DNA of 64,000 nt from contig NZ_CP048286.1 in the NCBI RefSeq assembly GCF_010365285.1, positions 3,340,001 to 3,404,000 on the forward strand. Direction: 5' to 3'. The position numbers and the translations under genes were made by a program. This DNA is from Paenibacillus rhizovicinus. GTDB lineage: Bacteria; Bacillota; Bacilli; Paenibacillales; Paenibacillaceae. Below the pieces are notes generated by a model, which saw only the letters and a program-made list of their open reading frames with translations, ran no database searches and was not told the origin of the DNA. Below are positions 46,826-56,139 of the stretch, piece after piece (position 1 is the stretch's first letter; every line of letters starts with the position of its first letter).

Positions 46826-46912
46826 TCCCGACAGCCGCATGAGCTTGAACGCGTCTGCCAGAGGCGATCATAGGGAGCCTTCAACCGAACCCCACAGCTA
46901 ACCTCGTAGGCA
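46777..46912 (+). promoter_or_regulatory. c-di-AMP riboswitch (ydaO/yuaA class)
   Basis: Core elements in order: TGCCGAATTC at the 5' side, GGGGGAACCA, GGGTGAATTGATCCCG, TAGGGAGCC, AACCGAACCCC and ACAGCTAACCTCGTAGGCA at the 3' side, with TGCC/GGCA closing P1. These match the ydaO/yuaA aptamer, which binds c-di-AMP and usually turns off wall-hydrolase and potassium-transport genes. The GGAAGGAG ribosome-binding site begins three bases after P1, so control may be translational; I see no terminator between aptamer and gene. Confidence 0.93.
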
Positions 46913-46931
46913 CTGGAAGGAGTTTCCCGTT

Positions 46932-47429
46932 TTGAAGAAGCTTTCCGCACTTGTGATCGGACTTGCAATGCTCTTCATTTTCCAAGCTGGCAGCGTTTTC
47001 GCGGACTCGAAAATGGATGGCGTCATTCATGATCTGATCGGCACGCCTTATGTTTACACCGGCACGACTACGAAAGGGTTTGACTGCTCCGGATTCACGA
47101 TGTACGTGTTCAAGAAACTCGGCGTCGACATCCCGCACGCATCCCGTTCGCAGGCAGCGCTCGGCAAGAAAATCGCTAAAGGCGATTTGATCCCTGGGGA
47201 TCTCGTATTCTTCAATACGACAGGAAGCGGAATCTCGCATGTCGGCATTTATGTCGGCGACGGCAAGTTTGCCCATGCATCTTCCAGCAGAGGCGTCACA
47301 ATCAGCGGTCTGGACGAGTCCTACTACGCGAAGCGTTACGTAACCGCTCGCCGCGTTATGAGCCAACAGACGTTCGAGAAATATGCCGATGATCCTTCCG
47401 ACGAACCAGGCGACGGAGACTCCGATTAA
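46932..47429 (+). CDS. Secreted NlpC/P60 peptidoglycan hydrolase under riboswitch control
   Basis: A 165-residue enzyme: a signal peptide (LSALVIGLAMLFIFQAGSVF, cleavage after FA-D), then a single NlpC/P60 domain with catalytic Cys in KGFDCSGFTMYVF and His in ISHVGIYVG. There is no separate wall-binding domain; an acidic tail ends the protein. The start is TTG 46932, nine bases after GGAAGGAG. The c-di-AMP riboswitch directly upstream links wall hydrolysis to the turgor and wall-stress signal, as with other ydaO-controlled hydrolases. Confidence 0.92.
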   Translation: MKKLSALVIGLAMLFIFQAGSVFADSKMDGVIHDLIGTPYVYTGTTTKGFDCSGFTMYVFKKLGVDIPHASRSQAALGKKIAKGDLIPGDLVFFNTTGSGISHVGIYVGDGKFAHASSSRGVTISGLDESYYAKRYVTARRVMSQQTFEKYADDPSDEPGDGDSD

Positions 47430-47498
47430 TCCGCAATTGATTATTGTAACGAATGCTCGCCGGACGGAGTTTAGGCTCTCTCCTCTCGCATTGCAGGC

Positions 47499-47548
47499 AA
47501 AGCCGCCGTTGTTTCTCCTTCGGGACAAGCAGCCGCGGCTTTATTTGT
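47499..47548 (+). terminator. Terminator of the riboswitch-controlled gene
   Basis: AAAGCCGC / GCGGCTTT stem with an inner TTGT / ACAA pairing, followed by ATTTG. Confidence 0.7.
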
Positions 47549-47615
47549 TGGTTCTTCGCTTTATTTGTTTGTTCTTCGTGTTCCTCGCGTTCTCGGGGTC
47601 CGTCGCGATCGTCCC

Positions 47616-48035
47616 TTACGCCCTTTCGTAACGGACCCACCAGAAGGTCGGGCCGACTTGGACGTTCAATGCTTTGGCGTGCGGCGTAAACAAATCGCGC
47701 AGCTGGGCCGGCGTCTCGCAGCCTTCGCCCCTGCGGTCCGCCAACACGACCGTCGCCCCGGACTCGAGCCGTGCATGCCACGCGTTCAGGAACGTCATCC
47801 GCTCCTCGCCCGTCAGTTCGCCCAGACAGAAGCAGGCCAGACCGGCTTTGAACTTCTCCTCCACCGCGCCCAGCTCGGCCTGTCTGACCGCCACCGACAC
47901 CGGCGTCTTCAATCTCGGCGCTCTCGGTCCCGCGACGCGAAGCACGCGCCTGCCCGCCAGCGTATCTTCCACCGCATCCTCCAGCAGTCGCCACTCCGTG
48001 AACCGTCTCTCCAGGCTGTCCCGCCATTTTGCCAT
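47616..48035 (-). CDS. Uncharacterised protein, possibly methyltransferase-derived
   Basis: A 139-residue soluble protein. The second half (RMTFLNAWHARLESGATVVL followed by ADRRG, and an ending in GPTFWWVRYE) resembles the last strands of class I SAM-dependent methyltransferases, but no SAM-binding glycine motif is present upstream, so it may be a shortened or diverged relative. It lacks signal and membrane segments and is transcribed away from the Lhr helicase gene. I cannot assign a function. Confidence 0.6.
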   Translation of the reverse strand: MAKWRDSLERRFTEWRLLEDAVEDTLAGRRVLRVAGPRAPRLKTPVSVAVRQAELGAVEEKFKAGLACFCLGELTGEERMTFLNAWHARLESGATVVLADRRGEGCETPAQLRDLFTPHAKALNVQVGPTFWWVRYERA

Positions 48036-48251
48036 CCGCCCGATACCTCCCGCTGTCTATGCGCCAACGCTGATGTTGATTGTAGAACTATATGTATGCG
48101 CATAAGCTTGCTTATTGAACTGCCATTTGGCTTCGTTCCGGCTTGTCCGACGTCTGAAACGGAATAGATTGCGACATGATGAATAGTAGCGTGATAGACT
48201 GGTAAATAGATGCAGTAAATAGGTCTTTGATCAAAAGGAGCTGCTGTCCGA

Positions 48252-51200
48252 ATGCACTCATCTTCCGACGTCTTCGCAGGATTCCATAGGACGCTTGCCG
48301 GCTGGTTCGACCGGACCTTCGGAGAGCCGACGCCCGTCCAGCACGACGCCTGGGCGTCCATTGCCGCCGGCCGCCATACGCTCATCGCCGCTCCGACCGG
48401 CTCGGGCAAGACGCTCGCTGCGCTTCTGCCCTGCCTCAGCCGCCTCGCGCTGGCCAAGGAACGCGTCTCGGCTCAGGGCAAGAGCTGGACTTACGGCGTA
48501 CGCGTACTCTATATTACCCCGCTTAAAGCACTTAATAACGATATTCAGCATCATTTGGTCGATTTTCTTGAACAAATTGAAGCGTATGCCGCCGAAGAGC
48601 CGGGCGGCGCTTGGCCGGGCATTCGCACGGCCGTTCGCACCGGGGACACGCCGTCGCGCGATCGGGCCCGCATGGCCAATCGGCCGCCCGACGTGCTCGT
48701 GACGACCCCGGAGTCGCTCTATCTGCTGCTAACGTCGGACAAGGGCCGTAACATGCTGCGGATCGTGGAGACTGTCATCGTCGACGAAATCCACAGCCTT
48801 GCAGGCGACAAGCGCGGCGCGCATTTGTCGCTCTCGCTGGAGCGGCTGGCCGCGCTGTCCCCGCATGCCGTGCAGCGCATCGGCGTATCGGCGACGCAGA
48901 AGCCGCTGACGCGGGTCGCCCGGTTTCTGGGCGGATGGGAGCCGGCGGCTCGAACCGGGCGCGCAGGCTTCAAGAGGGATGAGCGGCATGCTGGCGCCGA
49001 GACGGGCGTCGGCGGGATGCACGGTTTAGACGCGCGTGAAGCGGCTGCGCCTATAGACTTGGGTACGAATAGGCGGCATGTTGGCGCCGAGTCGAGCGTT
49101 GGAAACAAGACGGGCTTAGGCGCGGACGCGGAGGCTGAAGCTCAGCGTGAAGCTCAGCGGCTTGCCGAATCGCTCGCCGCAGGCGAGGACGCCCATCCTT
49201 CGGGCTGCTTGCCGCGGCCGGTGGTCATCGTGGAAAGCACGATGGTCAAGCGCATTCAAGTGCGCGTGACGATGCCTGACCTGAGCCGCCCCGTTCGAAG
49301 CCGGGACGGCATCTGGCAGCCGGTCGTCGAGCGGATCTTCTCGCTGATGGAGGGCGCGCGCTCCGTGCTGCTGTTCGTGAACAGCCGCCGGCTGTGCGAG
49401 CGGCTCGTGCTGCGCCTGAACGAGCATGCCGGCCATGAGCTGGCGCGCGCCCACCACGGCAGCCTGGCGCGCGAGCGGCGGCTCGAGGTCGAGCACATGC
49501 TGAAAACCGGCGAGCTGCGCTGCCTCGTCGCCACTTCGTCGCTCGAGCTCGGCATCGACGTCGGCCACGTCGACCTCGTCATTCAGGTCGACTCGCCCAA
49601 AGCCGCCGCCGCCGGCATACAGCGCATCGGCCGCGCCGGGCATGCCGTCGGCGACGTCAGCCGCGGCTATATCGTGGCGCGCCACCGCGGCGAGCTGCCG
49701 GAGGCAGCCGTGCTGTGCCGCAATATTACGCGGCGCGACATCGAAGCAATCGTGCTGCCGCACGAGCCGCTGGACGTCTTGTCGCAGCATATGGTCTCGA
49801 TGACCGCAGCCGCCGACGTGAAGGTGGACGCGCTGTACAGTCTTATTTTGCAAAGCGAGTGCTACCGGGCCTTCCCCCGCGAACGGCTGGAGGGCGCGCT
49901 GAAGGTGCTGTCCGGCTTCTACCCGTTCGCTCGCCCGCTCCTGGAGTGGGACCGGGAAACCGATACGCTGCGCAAGCGCGCCAATACGTCAATGGCTTCG
50001 GTCACAGGGGCGGGCACGATTCCGTCCAGCTCCGCCTATCCGATCCACCATGCCGACAGCCGCGTCCATTTGGGCGAACTCGATGAGGAGTACATCACGG
50101 AAAGCCGGGCCGGAGACGTGTTTCAGCTGGGGACGAGCTCGTGGATGATCAGCCGCATCGAGAACGACCGCGTGTACGTGCAGGAAGCCCCGAACCGCTT
50201 CAGCGAGATTCCCTTCTGGAGGGCGGAGGCAAGCAGCCGGAGCGTGGAGGTCGGCGTCCAGCTGGGCGCCTTTCAGGAACAGCTGTCCGATCGGCTGGGG
50301 CTGCAGCTTGCCTCGGAATCGGAATCGGACGCCGACTCCGGCGAAGAACGTGCGCGCGAAGAAGCCGCGATCCGTTGGCTGGATGCCGAGTACGGGCTCG
50401 ACCACTATTCGGCCCTCGAGCTGATCGACCTTGCGCGGGCGCAGCATCGGGCGGTCGGACTGCCCACCGAACGGCGGATCATCATCGAACATTACCGCGA
50501 CCTGATGAACCAAACGCGGATTATTATCCATAATCCGCTCGGGCGGCGCGTGAACCGTACGTGGCTGCTGGCCATCCAGCGGCATTTTCAGCGGCTGCTG
50601 CCCTACTCGATGTACGGCAACGCCAAGGACAACGGCATCGAGCTCGTCGTGCCGGATTGGGATGCATCCTGGCTGCAGACGCTGTGGCAAATTACCGCCG
50701 CCAGCGTGGAGCCGCTGCTGACGGAGGCGATTACCGGTTCTCCCCTGCTCGCCGTCTCGTTTCGCCGGATCGCGGAAACGTCGCTCCTGCTCTCGCGCAG
50801 CTTCACGCGCACGCCGATGTGGCAGAAAAGGCTGCGGAGCGAGGAGCTGCTGAAGCAGGCGATGCCGTATGCGGAGCATTTTCCGTACTTGGAGGAGGCG
50901 ATGCGGGAGTGCCTGCATACGTACCTCGATACGAACGGGCTCAAACGGCTGCTGAGCGCCATTGAAGCGGGAGACGTATCGGTTTCCGTCAAAGAGGTCA
51001 ACGCCCCTTCGCCTTTCGCCGTGCAATTCCTCGCGGAATATGCGAGCTCGATGGTGTACGAAGGCGACGGGCTGAGCGAGGCGACGCAGCTGCAGCTGCT
51101 CAGCGTCAGCAAGTCGCTCGCCGGACAGCTGTTCGGCGAAGAAGCGGTGCGGCGGGCGGTCGATCCCTCCATCGCCCGCGAAGAAGAAGCGCGGCTGGAC

Positions 51201-53210
51201 GCGGGACAGCTGGTTCCTGCAAGCGCCGAAGAGCTGTTCGCGCTGCTCAAGCGGCGCGGCGACTTGTCCCGCGATGAGCTTACGGCAGCCGCCGGCCGCA
51301 ATGTAGAAGCGTGGATAGAAACGCTGAGTTTCGCGGGGCGCATCCTGGAGGTGAACTTCGGCGGCGATCGCATGCGCTGGATCTGCGCGGAGGAAAGCGA
51401 GCTCTACGCGGCATTCCCGCAGAGCGAAGCGTCGATCGCGTTCGTGGGCGGCCGGTTCGCGGACAACCGTCTCTCCTTCACCGAGGAGGAGCTGCGGGAG
51501 CGCTATCCGCTGCTCGGCGATTCCGATGCCGCGAACGTCGCGGACGTGCTGCTGGCGCTGGACCGCACGGAGCATGCGCCTTTCGCCGATGAAGCGGAGC
51601 GGATCTGGACGAGCCGCGGCGTGGCAAGGCGGCTCATCCGGCTTACGCTGGAGCAGGCGCGGAAACAAGCGGAGGCGATCGATCCCGTGGACTGGATGAC
51701 GCATATGTCGCGGCTCCAGCATGTCTTGTCGGGAACGCAGCTGAGCGGCATCGACGGGCTGCGGCTTATTATCGAGCGGCTGCAGGGGTTCTTCCTGCCG
51801 GCCTCGCACTGGGAGACGCTGATTTTTCCCGCGCGTGTGACGGGCTATCGGAAGGATGATCTGGATCTGCTCTGCGCCTCCGGCGAAGTGATCTGGCTTG
51901 GGCGCAAGGGCGATGGCGAGAAAGAAGGCCGGATCGCTTTCTTCCTCTCCGAAGCCAAGCTGCTCTACGCGCCGATTCTGCGGGAGGCCGCCCGATCGGA
52001 CGAGCCGTCCAAGCATCCGGAGCTGCTGCGGCTGCTCCGGACGGGCGGCGCGAGCTTCCTGACCAAGCTGAGCCGCGAATACGGCAAAGTGCCGTCGGAC
52101 TTGCTGGCCGACCTGCTCGACCTCGTCTGGGAAGGCGCCGTCTCCAACGACCAATTCGCGCCGCTGCGCCTGCAGCTCGCGACCAAGGGCAAGCAGCTCG
52201 CCCGGACGGGCTCCGGCCTCGGGCGCTGGTACTGGACGGGATCGCTCGCGGACGCGGATGCGATGTCGGGCGCGGATGCCGCCGGCATGCCAAGCGGCAC
52301 GACGGGGGCTGGCCGCGGCCAGCAGGCAAAGGCGCCGGGCGCCGGAGCTGCGGGGCCTTCCGCGCCGGCAGGGCTTTCCGGGCCGGCGGGCGCTGCCGCC
52401 CGCGGAAACGGGCGGGCTGAGATTGCAGGCCTTGCCGCTTCGGCAGACGAGCCTAGCGTTCCGGGCGGGCGCGAGCTCGGTGCCGAGGCGCTTCGCTCCG
52501 TGAGCTCGGACCTGTCGGAATCGGCGCTGCACTGGACGCAGCATTTGCTGGACAGCTGCGGCATCGTGTCCAAGGAGCTCGTGCAGCAGCTGTCGCCCTT
52601 CGGCTGGGACGAGCTGCTTCCCGTGCTGAAGCAGCTCGAGCAATGGGGCGTCGTGACGCGGGGCCTGCTCGTGGAAGGCGTCGGCACGCTGCAGTTTGCA
52701 AGACGCGAAGGACTCGATGCGGTGCGGCTCGCGCCGCCCGTTCAAGAGGGCGCCGCCATTACGGTACTCGCGGCGACGGACCCGGCAAACCCGTTCGGGC
52801 TGGCGGCCGACTGGCCTGCCGCGCGGGGCTCGGGCTTCGCCCGCAAGAGCGGCAGCTTCCTCGTGCTGCAGCAGGGCAAGTGGCGCTTCTGGCTGGAAAA
52901 CAACGGCCGGCATATCGTTGATTTGACGGCACTGCCGGAGCGGACCGAAGAGCCGCCATCCAGCGAATCGGCGGCAAGCGGGCGGCAAGCGGCTGCGGAC
53001 GAGGGCGAGGGCGAGGACGAGGGCGAACTCGCCGCAGCCTTACGCGAAATCTTCCGCACGCTGCTGCGCCAGCAGAAGCTGAGCAAAATCAAAATCGACC
53101 GCTGGAACGGCGCGCCCGTCACGGAATCGCCCGCCGCCGGCATCCTGCGGGCATTGGGAGCGGAGCTCGACAACCGCTCGCTCGTGATTTGGCCGAGCGA
53201 CCTGCGGTAG
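48252..53210 (+). CDS. lhr: Lhr-type superfamily 2 DNA helicase, full-length
   Basis: A 1652-residue ATP-dependent helicase of the Lhr family, implicated in DNA repair. The core has Walker A APTGSGKT (47-54), DEIH box (178-181), motif III SAT (213-215) and motif VI IQRIGRAGHAVGD. Then follow a winged helix, a beta-barrel region (YITESRAGDVFQLGTSSWMI) and the long Lhr-CTD with its own winged helices. Two low-complexity inserts stand out: about 232-320, containing a 30-residue duplication (RHAGAETGVG / RHVGAESSVG), and about 1335-1415, Gly/Ala-rich. No gene overlaps it. Full-length Lhr is best known in actinobacteria and proteobacteria. Confidence 0.93.
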   Translation: MHSSSDVFAGFHRTLAGWFDRTFGEPTPVQHDAWASIAAGRHTLIAAPTGSGKTLAALLPCLSRLALAKERVSAQGKSWTYGVRVLYITPLKALNNDIQHHLVDFLEQIEAYAAEEPGGAWPGIRTAVRTGDTPSRDRARMANRPPDVLVTTPESLYLLLTSDKGRNMLRIVETVIVDEIHSLAGDKRGAHLSLSLERLAALSPHAVQRIGVSATQKPLTRVARFLGGWEPAARTGRAGFKRDERHAGAETGVGGMHGLDAREAAAPIDLGTNRRHVGAESSVGNKTGLGADAEAEAQREAQRLAESLAAGEDAHPSGCLPRPVVIVESTMVKRIQVRVTMPDLSRPVRSRDGIWQPVVERIFSLMEGARSVLLFVNSRRLCERLVLRLNEHAGHELARAHHGSLARERRLEVEHMLKTGELRCLVATSSLELGIDVGHVDLVIQVDSPKAAAAGIQRIGRAGHAVGDVSRGYIVARHRGELPEAAVLCRNITRRDIEAIVLPHEPLDVLSQHMVSMTAAADVKVDALYSLILQSECYRAFPRERLEGALKVLSGFYPFARPLLEWDRETDTLRKRANTSMASVTGAGTIPSSSAYPIHHADSRVHLGELDEEYITESRAGDVFQLGTSSWMISRIENDRVYVQEAPNRFSEIPFWRAEASSRSVEVGVQLGAFQEQLSDRLGLQLASESESDADSGEERAREEAAIRWLDAEYGLDHYSALELIDLARAQHRAVGLPTERRIIIEHYRDLMNQTRIIIHNPLGRRVNRTWLLAIQRHFQRLLPYSMYGNAKDNGIELVVPDWDASWLQTLWQITAASVEPLLTEAITGSPLLAVSFRRIAETSLLLSRSFTRTPMWQKRLRSEELLKQAMPYAEHFPYLEEAMRECLHTYLDTNGLKRLLSAIEAGDVSVSVKEVNAPSPFAVQFLAEYASSMVYEGDGLSEATQLQLLSVSKSLAGQLFGEEAVRRAVDPSIAREEEARLDAGQLVPASAEELFALLKRRGDLSRDELTAAAGRNVEAWIETLSFAGRILEVNFGGDRMRWICAEESELYAAFPQSEASIAFVGGRFADNRLSFTEEELRERYPLLGDSDAANVADVLLALDRTEHAPFADEAERIWTSRGVARRLIRLTLEQARKQAEAIDPVDWMTHMSRLQHVLSGTQLSGIDGLRLIIERLQGFFLPASHWETLIFPARVTGYRKDDLDLLCASGEVIWLGRKGDGEKEGRIAFFLSEAKLLYAPILREAARSDEPSKHPELLRLLRTGGASFLTKLSREYGKVPSDLLADLLDLVWEGAVSNDQFAPLRLQLATKGKQLARTGSGLGRWYWTGSLADADAMSGADAAGMPSGTTGAGRGQQAKAPGAGAAGPSAPAGLSGPAGAAARGNGRAEIAGLAASADEPSVPGGRELGAEALRSVSSDLSESALHWTQHLLDSCGIVSKELVQQLSPFGWDELLPVLKQLEQWGVVTRGLLVEGVGTLQFARREGLDAVRLAPPVQEGAAITVLAATDPANPFGLAADWPAARGSGFARKSGSFLVLQQGKWRFWLENNGRHIVDLTALPERTEEPPSSESAASGRQAAADEGEGEDEGELAAALREIFRTLLRQQKLSKIKIDRWNGAPVTESPAAGILRALGAELDNRSLVIWPSDLR

Positions 53211-53296
53211 CCGAACGGCGGCGGGCCCGGCTCCTGCGGCAAGGCGGTCTGCGCCGCAGTAGTCGGCCGGGTGAACGTGCACCGCGGACGAGGCGC

Positions 53297-53520
53297 GCCC
53301 GCCAACGGCTGGCCTCCATGGGTGCGTTCTCGCCCTCCGGTGGCTGGCCTCCATTAATGCGCTCGCGCCCGCCAGCGGCTGGCCTCCGTGGGTGCGTTTT
53401 CGCCCTCCGCGGGCTGGCCTCCATGAATGCGCTCGCGCCCGCCAACGGCTGGCCTCCATGGGTGCGTTCGCACCAGCCAGCGGCCGGCCTCCGTGGGCGT
53501 TCTCGCCCGCAGGCAGACCA
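53297..53520. repeat. 35-bp tandem repeat (about six copies) after lhr
   Basis: Five consecutive units of exactly 35 bp begin at GGCCTCC (53311, 53346, 53381, 53416, 53451), with a partial unit on each side. Odd units read GGCCTCCATGGGTGCG and even units GGCCTCCATTAATGCG or close variants, so a 70-bp higher-order unit is visible. Unit junctions contain GCCAGC-g-GCTGGC palindromes. The period is not a multiple of three and there are no unique spacers, so it is neither coding nor CRISPR. The rest of 53211-53700 shows no gene. Confidence 0.9.
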
Positions 53521-53718
53521 GGCTTCTGCAGTCGAGCCGATAGGCTCACCGGGCACGCCGCCGCCAGCTCCACCGGCTTTCGCCCGCAGCACACCTGCTC
53601 CTGCCATAACGCGCCCAAGCGCATCCAAAGCCCCTTCATGATGAAAGCATTTTCACCTACTGCCGCCGGTCGGATTGTGTTAAGGTGAAAGCAGTCTATC
53701 ATGTTAGGGGTTTATTCG

Positions 53719-54978
53719 ATGTCGAGGCTTCTTGTTCTAGGCTGCATCGCTTATCTGGTCGTAGGCTTGGGCCAGCTCGCGATCGGCGCCGTCTTGGAAC
53801 CGATGGTTCACGCGTACGGCATTCATTACGGGGACGGCGGTCAGCTCGTCATGCACCAGTTTCTCGGCGGCATGGCCGGCATTTTGTGCGCCCCCTGGCT
53901 CATCGGCAAGCGCGGCAAGAAGTTCGTGCTCCTGACGGCGATCGGCATCATGGCAGTCGCGGAGCTCCTCTACGCCATGCTCCCTCCTTGGCCCGTTATG
54001 CTGACCATCGCCCCGTTCGCGGGAATCGGGCTCGGCATGACGGAGTCCGTCGTCGGCGCCTTCGTGGTAGGCTCCTCCGGCGCCAAAGCCAACACCGCCA
54101 TGAGCCGCGTGGAAACGTTCTTCGGCGTCGGCGCGCTGCTCATCCCGTTCGCCGGAGCGGCGCTCATCGAAGCCGGCCAGTGGAAGCTGTCGTTCGGCAT
54201 CGTGGGCGTCTTGTCCGCGCTCCTCTTCGCGCTCTGGCTCGTTTGGTGGCCATCCATACTGGACGGACGCCCGCAAGACCAGGCCCGGCAAGATCCGGCG
54301 CTTACGGCAAGCACCGGCTCGGAAGCAAGGCCGCCCGCACCTGAAGCCGCATCCGCGGCCGGGCGGCATCGGCAAGCCGGCATGATCATGGCCGCTTGCT
54401 GCTTATTCTTCATCGTCTATGTCGGGCTGGAGATGAGCTTCATACACTATCTGCCCTCCCTGCTCGTGGTGAGCAACGGTATGACCGAGGCCTCCGCTAC
54501 CCTTGTGCTTAGCTTGTTCTGGGGCGCAATGGTCATCGGGCGGTTGGTGGCCGGCCAGCTTGCAGACCGCGTCGGCGGTGCCGTTTATCTGCTGTCCACC
54601 TGTCTGGCCGCGGCTGTCCTCTTCGTACTTATGACCTTCTTCACCGGCACCGTGCCTGCTTTCCTCTTCACGTTCATCGTCGGCCTGATGATGTCCGGCA
54701 TGTTCGCTATCGCCATTGTCTTCGCCAACCGTGCCGTCCCGGGCGCAGCCGAGCGGACAACGAGCCTATTGATGGCCTGCGGCGGAATCGGCGGCGCGCT
54801 GGTGCCCGAAGCCACGGGCTGGTTTCTCGACGAATACGGTCCCGATGCCACGCGCTGGCTGTTTGCCGCAGCCGCGTTCGCGCTGCTGATCGTCATGGCA
54901 TGGGCAGCGAGCGCCGCCCGCCAATCCCGCAGCAGCCTGCGAATCGCAGGGGCGCAGGAACAGACAAGATCCCTATAG
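53719..54978 (+). CDS. Major facilitator superfamily transporter
   Basis: A 419-residue permease with about 12 membrane segments in two halves separated by a Gln/Ala/Pro-rich loop (around 185-220). It shows the N-terminal helix VLGCIAYLVVGLGQLAIGAV, and MFS-like loop motifs (WLIGKRGKKFVLLTAIGIM; GRLVAGQLADRVGG). Start: ATG 53719 has TTAGGGG nine bases upstream; ATG 53701 is an alternative with a weaker site. It is 14 bp upstream of the esterase gene, so the two probably form an operon. The substrate is unknown, with a family resemblance to sugar and fucose-type permeases. Confidence 0.85.
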   Translation: MSRLLVLGCIAYLVVGLGQLAIGAVLEPMVHAYGIHYGDGGQLVMHQFLGGMAGILCAPWLIGKRGKKFVLLTAIGIMAVAELLYAMLPPWPVMLTIAPFAGIGLGMTESVVGAFVVGSSGAKANTAMSRVETFFGVGALLIPFAGAALIEAGQWKLSFGIVGVLSALLFALWLVWWPSILDGRPQDQARQDPALTASTGSEARPPAPEAASAAGRHRQAGMIMAACCLFFIVYVGLEMSFIHYLPSLLVVSNGMTEASATLVLSLFWGAMVIGRLVAGQLADRVGGAVYLLSTCLAAAVLFVLMTFFTGTVPAFLFTFIVGLMMSGMFAIAIVFANRAVPGAAERTTSLLMACGGIGGALVPEATGWFLDEYGPDATRWLFAAAAFALLIVMAWAASAARQSRSSLRIAGAQEQTRSL

Positions 54979-54992
54979 GAGGAATCATTCTC

Positions 54993-55964
54993 ATGAATCA
55001 TGCCATTGCCCGCCGCAAAAGAGAGCTGGAAAACTACAACGCTCCCCTGACGATCGATCAGGCCGAGCTGGACGCCTTCTGGGACGCCGCCCTTCAAAGC
55101 TATGCCGAGAAGCCGCTCGACGTCAGGCGCGAATCGGCGGAATCGCCCTTTCCCGGCGTGACGGTCGACCGCCTGACTTATCAAGGCTACGACGATACGC
55201 CGATCCATGGCTGGTTCATGGTGCCCGCCGCCCGCCGCGGCCCGGATGGCGCGGATGCTCCGCTCCCATGCGTCGTCCTCTTCCCCGGCTATACCGATGA
55301 CCGCGGTTACCCCGAGCGCCATGCAAGCTGGCTGCTCCAAGGTTACGCCGTGCTGGCGGTGGACGTCCGCGGCCAAGGCGGCGAAACCGGCAATCATCTG
55401 CCGCTTCGCGGCGGCGCCGTCAAGGGCTGGGTGTCCGGCAACGTGCTGGAACCGGAAAGCTCGTACTACCATGCCATGACGATCGACGCGGTCCGCGCCG
55501 TCGACGCCGCTGCCGCGCAGCCCGAAGTCGACGCATCGAAGCTGGCGACCGTGGGCGGCAGCCAAGGCGGCGGGCTGGCGCTGATCGCCGCGGCTTTGAA
55601 TCCCAAGGTGACGGCGATCGTCGCGGATATTCCGAACCTGTGCCACATGGATTTCGGCGTGCTCAATTCCAGCAGCTCGCTGACCGAGCTCGCCCAGCAT
55701 CTCAAGCGCTATCCCGATCGGCTCGAAGCGGTGCTTCGCACGCTCGCCCATTACGATATGCTGAATCTGGCTCCGCGGGTGAAAGCGCCCGTGCTGATGT
55801 CCGTCGGCTGGAAGGATCCCGTCTGCATGCCGGAGACGATCTATGCGGTCTACAACCGGATCGCGTCTGCCAAAACGATCAAGGATTACCCGTTCAGCGG
55901 CCATGAGGTGAGCGAAGCGCAGAACAGGGAACGGATTCTTTTCCTCCGCGAGCAGTTTCGCTGA
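54993..55964 (+). CDS. CE7-type acetyl esterase (acetylxylan esterase / cephalosporin-C deacetylase family)
   Basis: A 323-residue alpha/beta hydrolase without signal peptide. The nucleophile elbow is VGGSQGGGLAL, the oxyanion and strand elements appear as VVLFPGYTDDRGYPERHASW and VDVRGQGGETG, and the acid and base lie in SVGWKDPVCMP and PFSGHEVSEA. This is the carbohydrate esterase 7 pattern, intracellular enzymes that deacetylate imported acetylated oligosaccharides. ATG 54993 follows TAGGAGGA. Its coupling to the upstream MFS gene fits uptake then deacetylation. Confidence 0.87.
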   Translation: MNHAIARRKRELENYNAPLTIDQAELDAFWDAALQSYAEKPLDVRRESAESPFPGVTVDRLTYQGYDDTPIHGWFMVPAARRGPDGADAPLPCVVLFPGYTDDRGYPERHASWLLQGYAVLAVDVRGQGGETGNHLPLRGGAVKGWVSGNVLEPESSYYHAMTIDAVRAVDAAAAQPEVDASKLATVGGSQGGGLALIAAALNPKVTAIVADIPNLCHMDFGVLNSSSSLTELAQHLKRYPDRLEAVLRTLAHYDMLNLAPRVKAPVLMSVGWKDPVCMPETIYAVYNRIASAKTIKDYPFSGHEVSEAQNRERILFLREQFR

Positions 55965-56064
55965 TTCTGCCAAAGACAGCGGTAGACAGGCTTTCCCGTT
56001 CCGCTATGCTATCGTGTGAAGTAATCACCGGGACATGCCCGTTCGTTGCAAGAAATGCAGCCAG

Positions 56065-56112
56065 AAGAACCTCCGGTCTCCGCCGCGCGCAGCGGAGTTC
56101 CGAGGTTCTTTG
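56065..56112. terminator. Bidirectional terminator between convergent genes
   Basis: AAGAACCTC, an inner CTCCGC / GCGGAG stem, GAGGTTCTT and TT. It lies between the esterase and the alpha/beta hydrolase. Confidence 0.85.
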
Positions 56113-56139
56113 TCGCATCATAGGCAGCCGATGGGCGAT

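Noticed and set aside
47616..48035. A functional SAM methyltransferase
   Set aside because: Only the C-terminal strands look similar; the glycine-rich SAM-binding motif is missing.
49989..52988. A 999-codon open frame antisense to lhr, and other long antisense frames (for example 8668-10209 and 20205-21662)
   Set aside because: They mirror real genes with strong motif support, have Arg/His/Leu-rich shadow compositions and lack ribosome-binding sites.
53297..53520. CRISPR-like array
   Set aside because: The 35-bp units are contiguous with no unique spacers, and no cas genes are present.
53040..53702. Minus-strand coding frame through the 35-bp repeats
   Set aside because: The period is not divisible by three, the frame shifts meaning between units, and its right part overlaps the lhr end.
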